Shown here in pieces: positions 13,401 through 22,400 of a DNA stretch of 64,000 nucleotides. Both the position numbers and the translations under genes were made by a program. Position 1 is the stretch's first letter; each line of letters begins with the position of its first letter. A model generated the notes under the pieces. It was given only the letters and a program-made list of their open reading frames with translations. It searched no databases and had not been told where the DNA came from. Source of the stretch: Papio anubis (taxonomy: Eukaryota; Chordata; Mammalia; Primates; Cercopithecidae); contig NC_044981.1 of the NCBI RefSeq assembly GCF_008728515.1, positions 2,532,538 through 2,596,537 of the forward strand. The letters run 5' to 3'.

Positions 13401-16400
13401 CACATGCTTTTCTTGTAGTGACTTGGCGTGCAAGTTCTGCTACCTCTTCTGAAAGGTGTATGTGCAGTCATTTCTCTGCCTTCTTTGCTGTCTTACTTAG
13501 ATGATTCTTACCTTGAAGGCCTGTATTTTATATACCTTCAATCTCACAAATGGAAATCCTCAAGCCAACGCTCCATCTTTTGTGTGTGTGTGTTTTTTTT
13601 TTTGAGACGGAGTCTCTGTCACTCAGGCTGGAGTGCAGTGGCGGGATCTCGGCTCACTGCAAGCTCCGCCTCCCAGATTCAAGCGATTCTCATGCCTCAG
13701 TCTCCCAAGTAGCTGGGATTAGAGGCACACGCCACCACGCCCAGCTAATTTTTGTATTTTTAGTAGAGATGGGGTTTCTCCGTGTTGGTCAGGCTGGTTT
13801 CGAACTCCTGACCTCAAGTGACCCACCAGTCTTGGCCTCCCAAAGTGCTGGGATTACAGGCATGAGCCACCGCACCTGCCCTCAAAGCCCCTTTATCCAG
13901 TGTCTTCAGCTCTGGGGTGAGCCCACATGTATCATGTTCTAAAGATGCTGAAGAGAAAGAGGACCCTAAGACCTCTGGGAGGGGAACTCCAAGCCCTGAG
14001 TCAGGGTCTCAGCCTTCTAACTCTCCAGTGCTTCTGTGTGGCTGGTGCTAGACACAGTAATTTCCCTCATCCTCCGGGACACCTTCCAAGACCCTTCATG
14101 GATGCCTGAAACTGTGGATAGTACTGAACCCTGTATATACTATGTTATTTTCTATAGATATATAACTCTGATACAGTTTAATTCATAAATTAAGCACAGT
14201 AAGGGATTAACAACGATAACTAAGGGTAAAATAGAACAATGATGACAATATGCCAGCTGCACTATTCTTGTGCTTTGGGACCATTGTGAAGTAAAATGAG
14301 AGTTCCATGAACACAAGCACTGCGATGCCTCCACAGTCGATCTGATGACCCAGTCGGCTACTAAGTGACTAACCGCAGGGAGTGGTGGAGACGCTGGACA
14401 AAGGGATGATTCACGTCCTGGGTGGGACTGAGCGGGATGGTGGGAGATTTCATCAGGCTACTCAGAACAGTGTGCAATTTAAAACCTGTTGATTGTTTAC
14501 TTCTGGAATTTTCCACTTAATATTTTGGAGCCTAGGGTAACTGAGACCATAGAAAGTGAAAGTGTGGATAAGAGAGGACCATGAACCTATACTTTTTATT
14601 CAAAATGCCTGATTGCAGAATGAAAAACAAAACGGAATCACAATATCGATTCAGTGTTGGAATTGCAGTCGGCCCTCCCTATTCATGGATTCTGTTTCCA
14701 CATGTTCAAACAATCGCAGATAAAAATGTTTGACCAAAAAACAATAAACATTGACAATACAACAACAAAAATAATACAAAATTTTTTAAAATACAGTATA
14801 ACAACTGTATACGTGGCATTTACAGTTTATCAAGTATTATAAGTAGTCTAGAGATTATTTAAAGTATTTGGGGGGATGGGCATAGGTTATATGCAAAAGA
14901 CTACACCATTTTATATCAGGAACTTGAGTGTCCTCTGGTTTTGGTATTTGCGGGGATCCTGGGACCCTCTCAGATTCCAAGTAATGACTGTACTCGGTTT
15001 CTAACTAACCAGTCCTTATGTTTTTATAAAGGTGAGTTTAAATGGAAGCTTCTTAGCCCGAATCATCAACCGTTTTTGACATGTGAATACGGTGAAAGTA
15101 AGACATAGCTCTAAAACCACTTTCCTCCAGGTTGCCCTGGCTAGTATTTAAGCTTGATTTTTGACAAACAGCTTAGATACAAAGCTAGATCTACTTGGTC
15201 CCGCTACTTCTTATCAATAAAATCCCGTATGGAGACGCGTAATCCCAAGTCGTTTCCCTTCGAGAACTGATGAGATTGTGTGATCCACGCGAATCAGAGT
15301 CTGCGGGGACAAGCTTGGTTCTGGCCCCGCTGCAGCAGGACAGAGCTACTGACGCACAGTCATGGTCATGAGTGGGTCAGGGAGGGGCAGAGGGGATACG
15401 CACTACTCCATGACCAGGACAATGTCGTCCTTAGACTCAAAGGCATCGTACAGCTGGATGAGGTTCGCATGGTCCAGCTGGTTCATGACGCTGATCTCGT
15501 TCTTCACCTCCTCCTGAGAAGCAGGAAACAGTGCATTAGTGTGGCCAAGACAGGGCAGGGAGAGAGGGGACCACCTCCCACAGGCTGTACCTTGTCCTTC
15601 ATGCCTCTGGTCTTGATGATTTTGGCTGCCAGCTTCAGACCTGTGGCCGTCTCCTCACACTTGTGAACTTGGCCGAAACGCCCTCTGCCAAAAAAGAGGA
15701 AGCGGCGTAGCATGAGGCCCTGTGGTCAGCTGCCACGTAGACAGCACACAGTGGCCCCAGTATTTCTCCTGCTAAGTCTGGATGAGCAGCCCTATGAGGA
15801 GTTCTTTCCATAAGCTTCTAGAACGGTATTTGTCAAGGTGTGGTCTGTGGGTCGCTTGCATCAGAATCACCGGGGAGCTGTAAAGAAAGCAGGTTTCAGC
15901 CGGGTGCGGTGGCTCACGCCTGTAATCCCAGCACTTTGGGAGGCGGAGGCAGGAGGATCACGCGGTTAGGAGTTCGAGACCAGCCTGGTCAACATAATGA
16001 AACCCCGTCTCTACTAAAAATACAAAAAATTAGCCAGATGTGGTGGCACACGCCTGTAATCCCAGCTACTTGGGAGGTTGAGGCAGGAGAATTACGTGAA
16101 CCCAGAAGGCGGAAGTTGCAGTGAGCGGAGATCGCGCCATTGCACTCCAGCCCAGGTGACAGTGCAAGACTCCATCTCAAAAAAAAAAAAAAAAGAATCC
16201 AGGATTCTGGGCCCTACCCCAGACCTCCTGAGGCAGGAATCCAGGGGTAGGCCCCAGAGTCTACATTTCAGCACATTTCTTGGGTGATTCATATGCACCC
16301 TAACATTTGAGAACCACTTTTACAGACAATGCAGAACCTTTCTAAATACATACGAATGTTAAAAGCTGGGCTTTGTCAGCATATGAACAAGAGAGCCCAC

Positions 16401-19400
16401 CTTCAGATATATAAAATTATTTTTGAAAACTGCATATGTAACAGTACTGCATATATATCCATCTAGTCAAGACTGCGTATTGCCTAGTCACCTATGAGCT
16501 TGAATATAATCGTAAGACAGCTTCTTACCTACATAATCACATACAGATGTGCACAGTTGTGAGCAGTTTTAAATCTAATTTGCTTACTTTGATTTCTTAT
16601 TTAGTAAAATAAGCTAGAACACGTGTCCCTGCTCTGCAATGCTGGATGTCACAGTCGGGAGTGAGGAACAGCTTCCCTAGCAACACAGTGAACCTGAGGC
16701 AAGCCCTATGACAAGGCAGAGGACTTCAACGATGAAAGTCATGGCAACGCTGGACAGATGCAGGAGCACTGACGGCCGCCACATCCCATCCTGAGGCTGC
16801 ACACTCAGCACAGAGGCAGATGGATCTTGGAGAATGACACAGGATTACCATAAACATAGCCACGGGGTGACTTCAATTCCAACCTCTGTTCCAGATGGAG
16901 TCTCTATGGGAATACATGGACACAGGCCCAGCCACCTCTTAAGCGGCTGTTATGAAAATGTTTTGTTTTGGTTTTCCCTTCACTAGCAATGGCCCCAGAA
17001 CCTCCTGAGCCAGCAGTGGTGCCCATCACTGTCTGACTTTCCAGCTCCTTCAACCCTCTGACTCTTTCCCCGATTTATTCTGCAAGGGCCCTGAAGGTTG
17101 AGGCCAACTCCCAGGATTCATGCTGGTTCAACACAGTGATAACCTTATGCTCATTGAACATGCCAAGCAGGGATGACAGATACCGTCGAGGTCACAGGGC
17201 AGGAGATGAACCCCCAGGAAAATTCAGGGGCCTGCCCCTGTGGGCAGGTGTTTTGGGATCCAGTGATCCTTGGCATGTTGCAATATTTCTGCCAAAAGTA
17301 AAAGATAAATTGCTGCATCTTGAACCTCCTACCACTAAAAAGGAGGTGCAGCACTTGGTGATGTCTGCATTTTGAAGGCATCCACGCACATTTGATCATG
17401 CTCCTCTAACTTATTTGCTGAGTGAATTATGGCTGCCAATTTTGGTGAAGCCCATAACAAGCGCTGACGGGCAGCTGGTCTAGACTGCAGTACCAAAGAG
17501 AAGATCCCATGGTGCCCAAACAGACAGAAAGGAAGTTTCGAAGGAGCAATTGACAAACCTTGACCAGAAAAACAGCACAAATCCTGGGAATTCTTTCAAA
17601 ACTTCTTCTGCAAATAACTATTCTCGGTTAGAGAAATACTTGCTTGCTTGCCACTGATGTCCCTGAAGACCCAAATACCTCAGGCTTCCATGGCACCAGT
17701 TCATGCTGTGGAATTCCTGTCTCTCCCTCAGCCCTTTCCCGCAGTCTCATGGGGCATTCTATGAGATCAGCCAGATGAGGAAAGCAAAGTCCAGGTGGTT
17801 CCATTCGGCGGAGGGCAAAGAAATACAGAGTGGGAAGAGGAAGAAGGGACTTCACGAATATCAATGACTCCCTGAAGACCACTTGCAGAAGCCTGAGCTG
17901 CAGTAGCAATGCATGCTTTCTTTGTGTTGGTGAGTACATTTTGTATGCATACGTGCAGATGTTCTGCCTTCCTCTTCCTATTTTACACAGACATGCTGAT
18001 GGCAGCAAACGTTGTAATTTAGACTTTGAGTTACAAGATATCATAGGGGGGTTGTGAAAGAAGTAGAAGAAAGAAAGAACACCCTCTCACCACCCCCAGC
18101 ATGAAGCTGGTCCCTGATGGACTTTAATTTTCTTTCTGGCTTTTTTTCTTTTTTTTTCTTTTTTTTTTTTGAGACAGAGTCTCACTCCATCACCAGGCTG
18201 GAGTGCAGGGGCCTGATCTCAGCTCACTGCAACCTCCGACTCCCTGGTTCAAGCGATTTTCCTGCCTCAGCCTCCTGAGTAGCTGGGGTTACAGGCATGT
18301 GCCACCACACTCAGCTAATTTTTGTATTTTTAATAGAGACGGGGTTTCACCATGTTGACCAGGATGGTCTCGAACTCCCGACCTCAAGTGATCTGCCCGC
18401 CTCGGTTTCCCAAAATGCTAGGATTACAGGCGTGACTCACCACGCCCGGCCTTTAATCTTCCTTCTTTAGGGAGAGTGTGCATTTAAATGTCCCTAAAAT
18501 AAGTTATTTGCTGAGCAAAGTAATCAATTGAAATGGATAATAGTGGCCGGGCGCAGTGGCTCACGCCTGTAATCCCAGCACTTTGGGAGGCCAAGGCGGG
18601 CGGATCACAAGATCAGGAGGTTGAGACCATCCTGGCTAACACGGTGAAACCCCGTCTCTACTAAAAAATACAAAAAACTAGCCGGGCGAGGTGGTGGGCG
18701 CCTGTAGTCCCAGCTACTCAGGAGGCTGAGGCAGGAGAATGGCATAAACCGGGGAGGCGGAGCTTGCAGTGAGCTGAGATCCGGCCACTGCACTCCAGCC
18801 TGGGCAACACAGCGAGACTCCATCTCAAAAAAAAAAAAAGAAATGGATAATAGTAATATAGTAACAACATAAATGAAAAACCAGCAGCAATGACAGAAAG
18901 ACCTAATACAGGCCACAAGAACTACACACTGTTGACTCATTTCTATGTTCTGTCTCCTGGAGGCTGCACTATGGCTTTGGACAGCTGGTCAACCTTCTGG
19001 TGACTCACAATGGGTTTTTCTTTCTTTTAGACATTACAACATGGGAAGTAAAGCAGATAATAAACGTGGAGTTTAGTCACCACATTAACCTTTCTGGCAT
19101 CAGTGACAATTTTCAGAAATGGATACGGTTTCTTAAAATGTTTGTTTCTAACGTTTCTAGTTCTCAGGTCAAGACAGGCAGACATTTACGAAGTCATCTG
19201 GCCCCGTGTCTTTGCACACTCTCCTCTTTTGGTGAGAGAATGCTAATAATATTCAGCATGACTCACCCTCCTAGGATTTCTGTCTTGCTCACAGTATAGA
19301 AGCTGTTGACCGCTCCTTGCTTGGCTGTCACAATACGATGATCAAATGGGGCAGGAGGAGCCGGGATGTCAACTAGAAGGTGAGAGAAACAGAAGGGCCA

Positions 19401-22400
19401 TCTGTCAAGCAGCCTGACCTCATCAAGGCAGCAAGCCTGGGCCTCATAGTAAAAATGTGCTCATTTAATAATAAAATACAAGAAGCCATCTGTTTGATTC
19501 CTAATGATCCAGGGATATAAATTTCCACTTGAGATTATGAGCTGTGACTCATAAAGGTGATCCTGACACCTCTGAGAAACAGTGTCAGGGCGGCTCAATG
19601 GTTGTCCATACCATCTTCAAGATCACTTTTGGAAATGTTAAAATAGTTGAAAATTTCCAACCCAACACAGTCCAAACAGGTAATACTTCCAAGCCTGAGA
19701 CCATTCAAATTCAAACGTGAGAAATTGTTTGATCCATTTTTAAATGCATTACTGATATAATCCATTATTTTAATTAAAGCAGAGAGAAAAAAGAAAAATG
19801 AAACATTTCTTCATGTTATTGAAATGCTTGATATTATATATTACTTTCCAAAACGTCTTGGACTTTATTTAAGACACATTTAAGGCACAAAGATGAATTT
19901 TTCCTGGCTGGCTGGAAATAAAACACCCAATAAAACCAGGTAAGTGTGTATTCAACAGTGATCAAATTTCTTCCACTTTCTCCCCTTCCACCTTAAGTGT
20001 TTAAACGCTCGTCCACATCAGCAACAGCTCTAACATACAGAATTGCTCAGGGATATTCCTCCCAGTATTCTTTTACCTTTCCATGACTACTGCTGTTAAA
20101 ATTGGCTTGCCGTGAACCTGCTCATTCTCTGCTAATTCATTTATTAAGCAGCTACTGCATGCATACAATGAGAATACAAAGGGAGGTAAGTAACAGTTTT
20201 GCTTTCCAAAAAATCTATATTTATTTAACAAACGTTTCTTGAGCATTTACCTTATTCCAGACACTCTGCCAAGTGTTAATATTTTTTTAAAATTCAGAAT
20301 ATAAATCTCTGGGAATCTGATTTGATATGGACATCACCTCTCATCGCGTAAATATGCTGAAAACTGAAGTCACGCGAGAAGCGTCTTGGTAACATTCACT
20401 GTTTCAGTTTAATAAAAAGAGGGAGTTAAATACACAAGCGGCATCGAAATGGCGTTCTATCTCCTGCGGGCTGTTAGACTAAATGAAATTTAGTCTGCAG
20501 TGCTTGCCGGAAAAGGTTAAAGAGCCTTAAAAGGCCGGTACAAAAGCCACTTCCTACCCAGAGGGGTGGCGCCATCTTGCCCTCAGGTCTTCATCCCCGC
20601 GGGCTCCCGAGGCGGCCCTGGGAGCGCCTCCGCTTGCCTGTGTCTTCTGACACGTGGGTTCTCCCCCGTGCCCACTGCGTCTACCCTGCGCTTTCGCTGC
20701 CCTCGTTGGCCAGGCGCCCTCTGCCACTCTACGCTGACTGCTGCCCGGGCACTGCGGTCGGCATTCCAGAACACGGATCCTGCTGCGGAACCTCCCGGGA
20801 TTCGTGGGGGTAGAAATGGCCCCTCTGCTGCTGACACTCCCGGAAAGTCAAGTCCAGTTGCAGCTCTCAAAGTTCCAAGAAGAACATAGTCAGATGGTGA
20901 AAATTCTTAGAACGAAGACTTTTCTTAAAACAGTGTTTTGGTGCCGGGCGCGGTGGCTCAAGCCTGTAATCCCAGCACTTTGGGAGGCTGAGGCGGGCGG
21001 ATCACGAGGTCAGGAGATCGAGACCATCCTGGCGAACACGGTGAAATCCTGTCTCTACTAAAAATACAAAAAATGAGGCGGGCGTGGTGGCGGCGCCTGT
21101 GGTCCCAGCTACCCAGGAGGCTGAGGCAGGAGAAGGGCGGGAACCCGGGAGGCGGAGCTTGCAGCGAGCCAAGATGGCGCCGCTCACTCCAGCCTGGGCG
21201 GCAGAGCGAGACTCTGTCTCAGAAAAAACACAAAAAACAGTGTTTTGGTGAGGAGGACGTGCGCTCCGTGACAGAGGGGACCATTTCGGTGCTTGGAGAG
21301 GAAATGGAGCAGCATGCCCCCCATCGAGTCTACGGGTGTAGATAAGCGGGGTCCCAGAGAATGTCTCCACTGGCCAAACCGTGACCCCAAGTTATTCCAC
21401 TGGCGCTTAACAAAAGCCGTCATTCTGTGAATACCTAACTAATCTGATCTTCATTTTTTCATTTCCTTTCCTTAGAGAAGAGAGAAATTATTAAATTATA
21501 GCATGATAAAAGAAGCAATAATCTCTCTGAATCTTTTTTTTTTTTTTTTTGAGGCGGAGGCTCGCTCTGTCGCCCAGGCTGGAGTGCACTGGCGCGATCT
21601 CAGCTCACTGCAAGCTCCGCCTCCCGGGTTCCCGCCATTCTCCTGCCTCAGCCTCCCAAGTAGCTGGGGCTACAGGCGCCGCCACCTCGCCCGGCTAATT
21701 TTTTGTATGCCAGCTACTTTTGTGTATTTTTAGGAGAGACGAGGTTTCACTGTGTTAGCCAGGATGGTCTCGATCTCCTGACCTCATGATCCGCCCGTCT
21801 CGGCCTCCCAAAGTACTGGGATTACAGGCGTGAGCCACCGCGCCTGGCCAATCTCTCTGAATCTTAACGGCAGTAAGACTCAACAATTATCAGTGGAAGA
21901 ATTGACCTAATTTCCATTTCTCAGCAGCTCTCGACCTTACTGAACACATCTGGCAGTGATGAAGTTTCTTTCTTAGCAATCATTAGTATTTACGCTTAAT
22001 TCTTGGAAAATTAAATTTCTCCAAGATGAGGTTTCAGATACATTATTAAAAAATGAAGTAAGAATTGTGTTTTAAATCCCTAAAAAAGACCACACAAGTG
22101 TTTTGATACTTTTGTTTCCAAATAGATACTGTGATATGTGATTACTCATAACTTTGAGTAGTTCATTTTAATTGGCTACAATATTACCTTAATCTACATG
22201 TGAAACTGTGTAGTTGAGAAAGAAAGTCATTCAATAATCTACATCTTACTTCATCCTCACTATATTTCATCCTCACTATATTTGGGAAAATTATTATTTA
22301 TAATGGAGTAGGTAAGCTTTCTCAGATTTAGGTTTTTAAATTACAGATAAATCTAGTCATTATTTAATTCTTGTCCTTAGGAAGGATATGTTCTGTATTG

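Larger units (their letters stand above)
15685..19266 (-). other. MYLK4 intron with ERV relic and Alus
   Basis: A 3.6-kb intron holding the split MER5-type element, a decayed ERV pol-like fragment (about 17130-17470) and Alus at 18141-18451 and 18545-18839. The 138-residue minus ORF at 17628-18044 overlaps an opposite-strand ORF and has no recognisable domain. Confidence 0.65.

Noticed and set aside
13428..13942. ORFs of 94 and 130 residues, and many similar ones elsewhere with ESRSVTQAGVQW or LECSGAISAHC text
   Set aside because: These are standard translations of Alu elements and not genes.
15280..15666. 128-residue plus-strand ORF
   Set aside because: Antisense shadow of two MYLK4 kinase exons on the minus strand.
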